A model generated the notes under the pieces. That model was not told the origin of the DNA, searched no databases, and saw only the letters and a list, made by a program, of their open reading frames with translations. Below, piece after piece: positions 1-7,471 of a stretch of DNA of 64,000 nt. Source of the stretch: Mycoavidus sp. B2-EB (GTDB lineage: Bacteria; Pseudomonadota; Gammaproteobacteria; Burkholderiales; Burkholderiaceae). Each line of letters opens with the position of its first letter. Position 1 is the first letter of the stretch. A program made the position numbers and the translations under genes. The stretch spans positions 806,001 through 870,000 of the forward strand of contig NZ_AP021872.1 of NCBI RefSeq assembly GCF_014218255.1. The letters are read 5' to 3'.

Positions 1-780
1 CCAGATGCGCTTGCGTTGCGTTCAAGTGTTGCGTACGTGATTGATCAGAATACAAATGAAGCGTTGTTTGAGAAAAATGCGCAGGCAGTGTTACCGATTG
101 CCTCAATTAGCAAGCTGATGACAGCGATGGTAACGCTTGATGCCAATTTGCCGCTGACGGAGATACTTGAGGTGAGCAACGCGGACCGTGATTTTGAAAA
201 AGGAACGAGCTCACGTTTATCCGTAGGGTCGCGCTTATCGCGCGCTGATATGCTGCATATCGCGTTGATGTCGTCTGAAAACCGTGCCGCGGCGGCTTTG
301 TCGCGCTACTATCCAGGTGGCCGGCTGGCGTTTGTTACAGCGATGAACCAAAAAGCCCAAAGCTTGGGGATGAAAGATACGCACTTTTTAGATCCAACTG
401 GACTTTCCAGCCATAATGTTTCCAGCGCGCGCGATTTGGCTAAAATGGTCAAAGCCGCTTATCAGTATCCAGTGATCCGTGAATTCTCAACGGATGCGAA
501 TCATAATGTCTTTACTAGCAGAAAGGCGCTTCAGTATCGAAGCACCAATGCGCTGGTGCGCAATCCAAGCTGGGAAATTGGTCTGCAAAAAACCGGTTTT
601 ATCCGTGAAGCGGGTGAGTGTTTGGTGATGCAAGCCACGATTCAAAATCGCCCGCTAATTATCGTATTGCTTGACTCGACGGGCAAATACTCACGCCTAG
701 GCGATGCTAAACGCATCCGCAGTTGGGTTGGCAATGGCGGCGTGCAGCATATGAGTCGAGCCGACGCCGCAGACAGTTAA
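1..780 (+). CDS. pbpG: D-alanyl-D-alanine endopeptidase (PBP7-like), 5' partial
   Basis: A serine peptidase of the S11 family that acts on peptidoglycan cross-links in the periplasm. The frame is open from base 1, so the N-terminus and signal peptide lie outside the window. All three signature motifs are visible: SISK at 103-114 holds the acylated Ser and general-base Lys, SEN occurs within SSENRAAAALSRYYPGG, and KTG occurs within LQKTGFIREAGECLVM. The spacing and the REAGECLVM context match PbpG rather than DacA/C. It ends 10 bp from the convergent mscL stop. The family assignment is firm, and only the start is unknown. Confidence 0.92.
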   Translation, partial: PDALALRSSVAYVIDQNTNEALFEKNAQAVLPIASISKLMTAMVTLDANLPLTEILEVSNADRDFEKGTSSRLSVGSRLSRADMLHIALMSSENRAAAALSRYYPGGRLAFVTAMNQKAQSLGMKDTHFLDPTGLSSHNVSSARDLAKMVKAAYQYPVIREFSTDANHNVFTSRKALQYRSTNALVRNPSWEIGLQKTGFIREAGECLVMQATIQNRPLIIVLLDSTGKYSRLGDAKRIRSWVGNGGVQHMSRADAADS

Positions 781-790
781 AGCAATCTTC

Positions 791-1231
791 TTATTTGGGT
801 TGTTTGAGCGTGTCGCGGATTTCTCGCAATAGCAAAACATCTTCTGGCGTAGCAGCGGTTGGGGCGCTGGTCTGAGCACTATCGCGCAGGGAGTTAATAA
901 ATTTCATCAATAAAAAGACGACAAAGGCGAGGATGATGAAATTGAATACGACGGTAATAAAACTCCCATAGCCGAAAAGGGCTACGCCTGCTCCCTGTAA
1001 ATCTTTATAAGAGTGAGGGTTGCCTTGAAACGTGGCGGGTATTGAGCCGATCCGGAAGAAACGATTTGAAAAGTCTAAACCGCCGGTAAATAGACCCGCA
1101 ACGGGCATGATTAAATCTTTCACCATGGAATTCACAATCGTTGAGAAGGCGCCCCCGATAATGACCCCAATCGCTAAATCCATTACGTTACCTTTAACCG
1201 CGAATTTTTTGAAATCTTGCATTAACTTCAT
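791..1231 (-). CDS. mscL: large-conductance mechanosensitive channel MscL
   Basis: An inner-membrane homopentameric channel that opens under membrane tension and releases solutes during hypo-osmotic shock. I start it at the ATG of [10 protein letters not shown] (1229-1231), preceded by a GGGGG Shine-Dalgarno-like run 7 bases upstream, giving 146 residues, close to the family norm. The frame is open further upstream but that extension does not look like MscL. The signature TM1 segment [14 protein letters not shown] follows the amphipathic N-terminal helix. TM2 is the hydrophobic run [16 protein letters not shown], and a cytoplasmic helix closes the protein. It is convergent with pbpG. Confidence 0.95.
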   Translation of the reverse strand: MKLMQDFKKFAVKGNVMDLAIGVIIGGAFSTIVNSMVKDLIMPVAGLFTGGLDFSNRFFRIGSIPATFQGNPHSYKDLQGAGVALFGYGSFITVVFNFIILAFVVFLLMKFINSLRDSAQTSAPTAATPEDVLLLREIRDTLKQPK

Positions 1232-1290
1232 AGCGAGCCCCCGGTTCAAAATATTGTAAAAAAGCGGATTAACGTATGGCCTGTTTGCCT

Positions 1291-1605
1291 TTACCACCCA
1301 TACCGGCTGTAATGGCCTTGCCAATAGTCATAAGAATCATACGACCCATAGCCATTAGGCCAATAATAGACATTATAGGTGGGTAAAAAGGAATAGTACA
1401 AGCCAGTAGCTTGCGCGCCAATCACATCATAAGCTAGGCGTTGCTGAGGGCTGAGCGGCACCACCGCTGAAGCCGCGGGAAGCTGGCTGAGTACGGTTGT
1501 GTACCCAGCCGATCCGGGTTGGGCGCAACTGGCTAATGTGAGAGAGAAAACCGTGAGTACACGGGGGACCGAGAGGCGTTTTAACGTAAGAAGTTTTTGG
1601 CGCAT
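1291..1605 (-). CDS. small Tyr-rich putative lipoprotein
   Basis: A 104-residue protein of unknown function. The N-terminus has a basic stretch, a hydrophobic core and a lipobox-like LASC with Cys27, so a lipid-anchored mature protein is predicted. The C-terminal 35 residues are rich in Tyr, Gly, Ser and Trp (for example [16 protein letters not shown]), which suggests a flexible surface segment. No clear Shine-Dalgarno precedes the ATG. It lies upstream of mscL on the same strand with a 60 bp gap. I do not recognise a family. Confidence 0.6.
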   Translation of the reverse strand: MRQKLLTLKRLSVPRVLTVFSLTLASCAQPGSAGYTTVLSQLPAASAVVPLSPQQRLAYDVIGAQATGLYYSFLPTYNVYYWPNGYGSYDSYDYWQGHYSRYGW

Positions 1606-1702
1606 AAATGAGGTGAACTAGGGTGCTAAATGGTATATCTCGTAAAAATTTAAAAATAACACGGCAAAGCAAGTAAAATACCCCCATTCGCGAATTTTCA
1701 TT

Positions 1703-2536
1703 ATGCTTAACGCTGACCTTCATTGCCATTCCAATTGTTCCGACGGTGTGCTCACGCCGGCGGAAGTCGCACGTTATGCGTATGATGGCGGAGTGCAGTT
1801 GTGGTCACTGACGGATCATGATGAATTAAGTGGGCAGCACGCCGCGCATCAAGCGGCAACTGCGTTGGGAATGCAATATGTGTATGGGGTTGAAATCTCG
1901 GTCACGTGGGCTGAGCGCACCGTGCATGTGGTAGGTTTGAATTTTAATCCAGCCTGTGAAGCGCTCGTCAATGGCTTGGCTGAGGCGCGCCGCGGGCGAG
2001 TGGCGCGGGCGCAGGCAATGGCGGCGCAGTTGGCTAAGGTGGGCATAGAAGATGCGTATGCTGGCGCTCTCCGTTACGCTTCTAATCCCGATTTGATCGC
2101 GCGCACGCATTTTGCGCGTTATTTGGTTGAAGCCGGTTTTGCGCCATCGCTGCCGGCGGTATTTAAACGGTATTTAACTGAAGGTCATCCGGGTTTTGTA
2201 GCGCATTGCTGGGCGCAACTGGCTGATGCAGTCAGCTGGATTAACGCTGCGGGTGGGGTTGCGGTGCTTGCCCATCCAGGCCGTTATCGCTATACGCCGC
2301 GTGAATTTGAGATCCTGTTTACTACTTTTAAAGAATTGGGTGGCAAAGCGCTTGAAGTGATTACCGGCAGCCATACTAAGCAACAGTATCAAGAGTATGC
2401 GCAGATTGTGCGTCACTACGGATTTTGGGCTTCGCGCGGTTCAGATTTCCATGCACCGAAAGAAAGCCGGACCGCCTTGGGCAGTTTGCCCGCGCTGCCG
2501 GCTGACTTAACCCCCGTTTGGCACTTATGGCTATAA
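1703..2536 (+). CDS. PHP-domain phosphoesterase (YciV/TrpH-type)
   Basis: A 277-residue metal-dependent hydrolase of the PHP superfamily. The N-terminal DLHCHSNCSDG motif and the LTDHDE motif supply His and Asp metal ligands. AHPGRYRY and GSDFHAP near the C-terminus supply the others. The sequence fits the YciV/RNase AM group, whose characterised members hydrolyse 3',5'-nucleoside bisphosphates or trim RNA 5' ends, so a role in nucleotide or RNA turnover is likely, though the substrate is not proven here. It is followed by a site-2 protease, trpS and dapA on the same strand. Confidence 0.85.
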   Translation: MLNADLHCHSNCSDGVLTPAEVARYAYDGGVQLWSLTDHDELSGQHAAHQAATALGMQYVYGVEISVTWAERTVHVVGLNFNPACEALVNGLAEARRGRVARAQAMAAQLAKVGIEDAYAGALRYASNPDLIARTHFARYLVEAGFAPSLPAVFKRYLTEGHPGFVAHCWAQLADAVSWINAAGGVAVLAHPGRYRYTPREFEILFTTFKELGGKALEVITGSHTKQQYQEYAQIVRHYGFWASRGSDFHAPKESRTALGSLPALPADLTPVWHLWL

Positions 2537-2621
2537 GCGCTGAGCAATCAAGAGGAATTAAACCCATCATGGATTTTGATTTTTTAAACCTGGCGCCCGC
2601 GCTTAGTTACAATAGCGGGTT

Positions 2622-3284
2622 ATGGATCATTTAGTACAAACTATTGCGGTATACGCATTACCTGTTTTATTCTCCATTACCCTGCATGAAGCCGCGCATG
2701 GTTATGTGGCGCGTCTCTTCGGCGATAGCACGGCCTATATATTAGGACGGGTTAGCATTAATCCCCTTAAGCATATTGACCCGCTTGGGACGATTGCAAT
2801 GCCGCTGATGCTTTATTTTGCGACGAATGGGGCGTTTATCTTTGGTTATGCTAAGCCAGTGCCGGTGGTGTTTGGCAATTTGCGTAATCCGCGTTGGCAC
2901 AGCCTTTGGGTCTCGCTAGCCGGGCCGGCGTGCAATTTTGTGCAGGCGTTGGCTTGGGCCTTTGCGAGTATTATGCTAGGTGCTCTAGGGGTCGATGAGC
3001 CCTTCTTTTTGCGCATGGCAATGGCGGGCGTATTGGTTAATCTAGTGATGTGCGTATTTAATCTGCTGCCGGTGCCGCCCTTAGACGGTGGGCGTATCTT
3101 AGTCTCGCTATTGCCGCCGCGTTCGGCTTTGACGTTAGCTCGGCTTGAGCCTTATGGCTTTTTTATCGTGCTAGCACTCGTGATGACCGGTGTGTTAGGC
3201 GCCTTATGGCTACGTCCGTTAATTGAGTTAGGTTACGATATGATTACTTTATTGTTAACTCCTTTGATTGCGCTGATGCGCTGA
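2622..3284 (+). CDS. site-2 protease family membrane metallopeptidase (M50)
   Basis: A 220-residue multi-spanning membrane protein. HEAAH at residues 22-26 is the zinc HExxH motif, placed in the first transmembrane segment as in compact M50 proteases. LLPVPPLDGGR supplies the third ligand Asp in the NPDG-like motif. At least four other hydrophobic segments are visible. There are no PDZ or CBS domains, so this is the minimal type often found beside trpS in proteobacteria, whose substrate is not known. trpS follows after 5 bp, implying co-transcription. Confidence 0.88.
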   Translation: MDHLVQTIAVYALPVLFSITLHEAAHGYVARLFGDSTAYILGRVSINPLKHIDPLGTIAMPLMLYFATNGAFIFGYAKPVPVVFGNLRNPRWHSLWVSLAGPACNFVQALAWAFASIMLGALGVDEPFFLRMAMAGVLVNLVMCVFNLLPVPPLDGGRILVSLLPPRSALTLARLEPYGFFIVLALVMTGVLGALWLRPLIELGYDMITLLLTPLIALMR

Positions 3285-3289
3285 TATTT

Positions 3290-4495
3290 ATGCTGTTTCC
3301 AGATCGTATTTTTTCCGGTATGCGCCCAACTGGGGCGTTACATCTTGGGCACTATCATGGTGTTTTGAAAAACTGGGTGCGGCTTCAATCTGAGTACCCA
3401 TGCCTTTTTTGCGTGGTGGATTGGCACGCATTAACCACGCATTATGAAACGCCAGAAGTGATTGAGCGCAATGTTTGGGAAGTCTTGATTGATTGGCTGG
3501 CGGCTGGCATTGATCCAGCTCAGGCCACGCTTTTTATTCAAAGCCGCGTGCCGGAGCATGCGGAATTGGCTTTGTTGCTTGGTATGGGTACGCCACTCGG
3601 CTGGCTCGAACGGGTCCCGACTTACCGTGAGCAAATTGAAAAACTCAAAGAGAAAGATCTCTCGACTTACGGCTTTTTAGGCTACCCAGTGTTGATGTCG
3701 GCGGATATCTTGCTCTACCGCGCATCGCTGGTGCCAGTTGGCGCAGATCAAGTGCCTCATGTCGAAATGACGCGTGAAATTGCGCGGCGCTTTAACTATC
3801 TCTATGGCGGCGAGGCTAATTTTGAAGAAAAAGCGGTGTCGGCTGCTAAAAAATTGGGTGGGCGGCGCAGTAAGCTTTACCATGAACTGCGCAATGCTTA
3901 CCAGCAAGAGGGGAACAGCGAGGCGCTAGAAAAAGCGCGCGCGCTTTTGCAAGAATCGCAAAGCTTATCAATGAACGATCGCGAGCGGCTGTTTGGCTAT
4001 CTTGAGGGCACGCGTAAACTCATCTTGGTGGAACCGCAAGCGCAGTTGACCGAAGCTTCACGCATGCCTGGCCTAGATGGCCAAAAAATGTCAAAATCGT
4101 ATGGCAATACGATTGGCTTGCGTGAAGATGCACGCTCGATTGAAAAGAAAGTGCGCATCATGCCAACGGATCCGGCCCGGGTGCGGCGCATTGATCCAGG
4201 CGAGCCAGAAAAATGTCCGGTATGGCAGTTTCATTTGTCCTATTCGGATGAAACCACGCAAGCCTGGGTGCAAAAAGGTTGCCGCAGTGCTGGAATTGGT
4301 TGTCTAGAGTGCAAACAACCGGTGATTGATGCCATTTTGCGTGAACAGCAACCGATGCTTGAGCGAGCCCAGAAATATGTCGATGATCCTTCGTTGCTGC
4401 GCGCGATTGTGGCGGACGGTTGCGATAAAGCGCGCAAAATCGCCCAAGAGACCATGCGTGAGGTACGGGAAGCGATGGGTCTTGCTTATTCTTAA
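3290..4495 (+). CDS. trpS: tryptophanyl-tRNA synthetase
   Basis: A cytoplasmic class I aminoacyl-tRNA synthetase that charges tRNA-Trp. The HIGH-type motif is in TGALHLGHYHG near the N-terminus, and KMSKS is at residues 266-270. At 401 residues it is about 70 longer than E. coli TrpS. The extra segment lies between the Rossmann halves (about residues 180-245, Lys/Glu/Arg rich) and is the insertion I know from betaproteobacterial TrpS, which supports the taxonomic placement. It starts 5 bp after the site-2 protease. Confidence 0.96.
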   Translation: MLFPDRIFSGMRPTGALHLGHYHGVLKNWVRLQSEYPCLFCVVDWHALTTHYETPEVIERNVWEVLIDWLAAGIDPAQATLFIQSRVPEHAELALLLGMGTPLGWLERVPTYREQIEKLKEKDLSTYGFLGYPVLMSADILLYRASLVPVGADQVPHVEMTREIARRFNYLYGGEANFEEKAVSAAKKLGGRRSKLYHELRNAYQQEGNSEALEKARALLQESQSLSMNDRERLFGYLEGTRKLILVEPQAQLTEASRMPGLDGQKMSKSYGNTIGLREDARSIEKKVRIMPTDPARVRRIDPGEPEKCPVWQFHLSYSDETTQAWVQKGCRSAGIGCLECKQPVIDAILREQQPMLERAQKYVDDPSLLRAIVADGCDKARKIAQETMREVREAMGLAYS

Positions 4496-4536
4496 TTGCC
4501 CATTCAATTTAATTAATCGCCTAATTTATTCATACG

Positions 4537-5445
4537 ATGACTGGTTTGATAAAAGAACCCTCTATTTTTTCTGTGCGCGGCAGTATCGTTGCGTTGGTCA
4601 CACCAATGTTCGAAGACGGCAGCTTGGATTTGTCCACCTTGCGTGCATTAATTGATTGGCATGTAGAACAAGGTACCCAGGCTATCGTGATTGTAGGCAC
4701 GAGCGGAGAATCACCGACGGTTTCAATCGATGAACATCAGTTATTAATTAAAGCTGCAGTGGAACATGCCGCGGCGCGCATTCCAGTGATTGCGGGGGCT
4801 GGTGGCAACTCAACGACTGAGGCGGTGGCGCTCGCTGAATATGCGAAGCAAGTCGGCGCAGATGCGACTTTGCAAGTCGTGCCTTATTACAATAAGCCGA
4901 CCCAAGCCGGTATCTTCCAACACTTTGCAAAGATTGCTGAGCAGGTCGATTTGCCACTGATTTTATATAATGTGCCCGGTCGCACCGTGGCCGATATGAG
5001 CAATGAAACGATTCTAAAACTGGCTCAAGTACCTGGTATTGTTGGGGTTAAAGATGCAACGGGCAAACTTGAACGCGGTCTTGAATTGATGAAATCTGCA
5101 CCGGCGTATTTTTCTATTTATAGCGGTGATGATCCAACGGCTGTGGCATTCATGTTAATGGGCGGCCACGGCAATATTTCAGTCACCGCAAACCTGGCGC
5201 CGCGGGCCATGAGCGATTTATGCGCCGCGGCGCTGGCCGGTGAAGTGGCGCGCGCGCGCGCCATCCATATGCAGCTTTTAGCATTGCACCGCGATCTTTT
5301 TATTGAGTCGAATCCGATTCCCGTAAAATGGGCGATGGCGCAGTTGGGTAAGATCAAAAGCGGTATCCGCTTGCCACTTACGCCACTCGATGAATCTCAT
5401 CACGCGGCTTTGCGCAGTGCCTTACGCGAAGCATGTTTAGTCTAG
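4537..5445 (+). CDS. dapA: 4-hydroxy-tetrahydrodipicolinate synthase
   Basis: Condenses pyruvate with aspartate semialdehyde, the first committed step to diaminopimelate and lysine. The protein is a 302-residue TIM barrel. The Schiff-base Lys is in GVKDATG (Lys172), the catalytic Tyr in ILYNVPGRT, and the phosphate/carboxylate loop in VGTSGESPT. The length is slightly above the E. coli 292 residues because of an N-terminal extension. It lies 41 bp downstream of trpS and 58 bp upstream of bamC. In E. coli dapA also precedes bamC (nlpB/dapX), so this order is conserved. Confidence 0.96.
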   Translation: MTGLIKEPSIFSVRGSIVALVTPMFEDGSLDLSTLRALIDWHVEQGTQAIVIVGTSGESPTVSIDEHQLLIKAAVEHAAARIPVIAGAGGNSTTEAVALAEYAKQVGADATLQVVPYYNKPTQAGIFQHFAKIAEQVDLPLILYNVPGRTVADMSNETILKLAQVPGIVGVKDATGKLERGLELMKSAPAYFSIYSGDDPTAVAFMLMGGHGNISVTANLAPRAMSDLCAAALAGEVARARAIHMQLLALHRDLFIESNPIPVKWAMAQLGKIKSGIRLPLTPLDESHHAALRSALREACLV

Positions 5446-5471
5446 CCATCGCTCCTCCTGAATTTGTACCT

Positions 5472-5488
5472 GCGGGCTGCGAGCCCGC
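5472..5488 (+). terminator. GC hairpin between dapA and bamC
   Basis: A perfect 7-bp inverted repeat (GCGGGCT / AGCCCGC) with a 3-nt loop. No T-tract follows on the plus strand, so it may be a weak terminator, an mRNA processing or stabilising hairpin, or chance. Confidence 0.3.
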
Positions 5489-5503
5489 CTTAAATCACAT
5501 CTG

Positions 5504-6280
5504 ATGAAATATCTTAAGCCTTACTTTTTTGTCCAGTGCGCGACCACTACGCTGTTAATGAGTTCCGCGCTAATGGGGTGTAGCACTGTGAACGAATGGT
5601 TTTCCCCTGATCGGGTTGATTATAAAAACGCGAAAGCTGCGCCTTCGCTCACGGTACCCGCTGATTTAGCGCCGCTTCAGCATAGCGAAAATTTTTCTGC
5701 GCCAAGCCAGGCGAAGATAGAGTCGCTGGGGACGCCAGAGCAACGTGCACAAGCCAAGCCTCACCTGCTTTTAGGGCGCACCCAGTCGGTTTCTTTAAGA
5801 CTGCAAGTTGAAGCGGACGATGATCAACGTTGGTTGGTGGTCGTGGGCTACACCCCTACACAATTATGGCCATTGTTGCGGGCATTTTGGTCGAACAATG
5901 GTTTTAGATTGACTTTAGATCGGCCCGAAATGGGCCTCATGGAGACCGATTGGGCCGAAAATCGCGCGCAAATGTCTAATGATTGGCTGCGCCGTACGCT
6001 TGGCCAAGTGGCGGATAAATTATATTCATCCGGTATGCGCGACCGCTTCCGCATGTTAGTGGAGCACAATGCAAACGGCACGACATCTATTTCAATTACG
6101 CATCGTGGGATGGAAGAAGTATTAATTGGTCGCTTCCAAGAAAGCTCGCGCTGGCAAGATCGAGCGCGTAACGCCGAGCTTGAAACAGCGTTATTGAAGC
6201 GCTTGATTGAGCAGTTTGGGCTGACTGCTGCGCAAGCGGAGCAGCTTAACGTTAATGCGCGTCGACAGGACGTCAAGTAA
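5504..6280 (+). CDS. bamC: outer membrane assembly lipoprotein BamC
   Basis: A lipoprotein subunit of the BAM complex that inserts beta-barrel proteins into the outer membrane. The 258-residue protein has a signal peptide ending in the lipobox LMGC. Next comes the unstructured segment with the family pattern DYKNAKAAPSLTVPADL, which in E. coli contacts BamD. Two helix-grip domains follow, including a conserved segment around GYTPTQLWPLLRAFW. The position after dapA matches E. coli. Confidence is high from sequence and synteny together. Confidence 0.9.
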   Translation: MKYLKPYFFVQCATTTLLMSSALMGCSTVNEWFSPDRVDYKNAKAAPSLTVPADLAPLQHSENFSAPSQAKIESLGTPEQRAQAKPHLLLGRTQSVSLRLQVEADDDQRWLVVVGYTPTQLWPLLRAFWSNNGFRLTLDRPEMGLMETDWAENRAQMSNDWLRRTLGQVADKLYSSGMRDRFRMLVEHNANGTTSISITHRGMEEVLIGRFQESSRWQDRARNAELETALLKRLIEQFGLTAAQAEQLNVNARRQDVK

Positions 6281-6293
6281 GGGTTAGGGGTGG

Positions 6294-6314
6294 TAGGGGG
6301 CGTTTGGCCCCCTA
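6294..6314. terminator. hairpin between convergent bamC and lipoprotein genes
   Basis: Inverted repeat TAGGGGG / CCCCCTA with a 7-nt intervening segment whose outer bases can also pair. It lies in the 58 bp between convergent stops, a usual place for a bidirectional terminator. No strong T-tract is seen on either side. Confidence 0.45.
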
Positions 6315-6338
6315 GACTAACGAGAAGTGATTTGACGC

Positions 6339-6590
6339 TTATTGGCCCGCAGGTGTCGTCGTGCCGGTTGCGGCAGGCGTATCTGAAGGAGCCGCGCTAG
6401 GGGTGCTGCTCGTTTCAGTTGCCGGGGCGGCAGTCGTCGTATCTGGTGTAGCTACTGTATCTGTCGCAGCAGGCGCTGTAACGGCTGGTGTTTCGCTAGG
6501 GGCACTTGCCGCAGGCTCGCTGGCTTTATTACATGCAGCTAAAACAAGAGCGGTCATTAAAGAGGCGAGGAGTAGGCTTTTTTTCATCAT
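6339..6590 (-). CDS. small Ala/Thr/Pro-rich putative lipoprotein
   Basis: An 83-residue protein with a clear lipoprotein signal: MMKKSLLLASLMTALVLAAC, where the Cys follows an LAA lipobox. The mature part is almost entirely Ala, Thr, Pro and Ser with a few acidic residues, so it is probably disordered and may act as a periplasmic linker or an abundant small envelope protein. A GGACGTAAT stretch precedes the ATG. The complementary strand is also open through this low-complexity stretch, but only this frame has a signal peptide and lipobox. No function can be assigned. Confidence 0.6.
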   Translation of the reverse strand: MMKKSLLLASLMTALVLAACNKASEPAASAPSETPAVTAPAATDTVATPDTTTAAPATETSSTPSAAPSDTPAATGTTTPAGQ

Positions 6591-6812
6591 TACGTCCTTT
6601 TACAGTTAAAGTGGGCAATAGATTAATCCAACACTGGCTGAGAGGCGTTAAAGCAACTTAGCCAATCGCACCAGGCTTTACAATATCAGCTCCTTAACCA
6701 CTTCACCATTGCAGAACGGTTAGCAATGTTACAAAATCTTTCGGCGTAGTCAATGCGTGGCTGCCACTCAAATCGCGCATATATTCTTGCCGTCAGATGA
6801 AGCTTCGCAGCG

Positions 6813-6818
6813 TATAAT
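6813..6818 (+). promoter_or_regulatory. -10 element upstream of the slyD-like gene
   Basis: A consensus TATAAT lies 26 bp upstream of the slyD-like ATG. No convincing -35 sits at 16-18 bp spacing. A TTGCCG 20 bp upstream is the nearest match. Confidence 0.4.
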
Positions 6819-6844
6819 ATAGTCTGTGTTGTGGAGAGTTAACG

Positions 6845-7402
6845 ATGAAGATTGCAAAAAATACTGTAGTGTCCCTTTCTTATACCTTATCTGATGCGCA
6901 AAATAATCTGATCGAGAAAAGCAGTGAGCCGATGGTCTATCTGCATGGCGAATATGATGGCGTTTTTCCAAAGGTTGAGAAAGCGTTAGAAGGGCAAGAG
7001 CTAGGATTTGAAACTCAAATTCAACTCGAACCCAGTGAGGCTTTTGGCGAATATGATGCTGAGCTGATACGAGTTGAGCCGCGTGGCCGCTTTCCTGAAG
7101 TGCTAGAAGTAGGTATGCAGTTTGAGGGTATGCTAGACGAGGATGAAGAAGATAGCGACGAAGATGAAGATGACGAAGAGGATTTGCCGATTTACATCGT
7201 CACTGATATTGCCGACGATCACGTCGTGCTAGATGGTAACCATCCACTGGCTGGCATGGCGCTCAGGTTTGAACTAAAAGTGATCAACGTGCGCGCTGCA
7301 ACAGCTGAAGAAATTGATCATGGTCATGTGCATGGGGAGGATGGCCTTGAGCTTCTACCTTCTGATTCATCCGATGACGATGCTTCGCCCCTGCTGCACT
7401 AA
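6845..7402 (+). CDS. slyD: FKBP-type peptidyl-prolyl isomerase, SlyD-like
   Basis: A 185-residue cytoplasmic prolyl isomerase/chaperone of the SlyD group. The N-terminal FKBP half contains the family pattern ISYTL-like SLSYTLSD and the PMVYLHGEYDGVFPKVEKAL segment, followed by the insert-in-flap region. That insert carries a strongly acidic run (EDEEDSDEDEDDEEDL), unusual in its density. The C-terminus has only a few His residues, so the nickel-binding tail of E. coli SlyD is not kept. A GGAG Shine-Dalgarno lies 9 bp before the ATG. It is convergent with mutS across a hairpin. Confidence 0.85.
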   Translation: MKIAKNTVVSLSYTLSDAQNNLIEKSSEPMVYLHGEYDGVFPKVEKALEGQELGFETQIQLEPSEAFGEYDAELIRVEPRGRFPEVLEVGMQFEGMLDEDEEDSDEDEDDEEDLPIYIVTDIADDHVVLDGNHPLAGMALRFELKVINVRAATAEEIDHGHVHGEDGLELLPSDSSDDDASPLLH

Positions 7403-7428
7403 AATTTAAAAATCTAAATTCGGGTTTC

Positions 7429-7461
7429 CCCCCACTGGATGTTTAGAGCATCCAGTGGGGG
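7429..7461. terminator. strong hairpin between slyD-like gene and mutS
   Basis: A perfect 13-bp stem (CCCCCACTGGATG / CATCCAGTGGGGG) with a 7-nt loop, placed 26 bp after the slyD-like stop and 10 bp before the convergent mutS stop. The plus strand continues with a short pyrimidine-rich stretch. It probably stops transcription from both sides. Confidence 0.75.
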
Positions 7462-7471
7462 CGTATCTCTT

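Noticed and set aside
6361-6609. 82-codon plus-strand frame opposite the small lipoprotein
   Set aside because: Its Val/Ala/Gly-rich product is the mirror of Ala/Thr/Pro codons on the other strand, and the minus-strand product has a real lipoprotein signal.
6645-6725. Minus-strand stretch resembling the D-arm of a tRNA-Ser or tRNA-Leu (AGTGGTTAAGG)
   Set aside because: No T-arm GGTTCGAATC-type sequence and no acceptor stem pairing were found, so it is at most a degenerate remnant.
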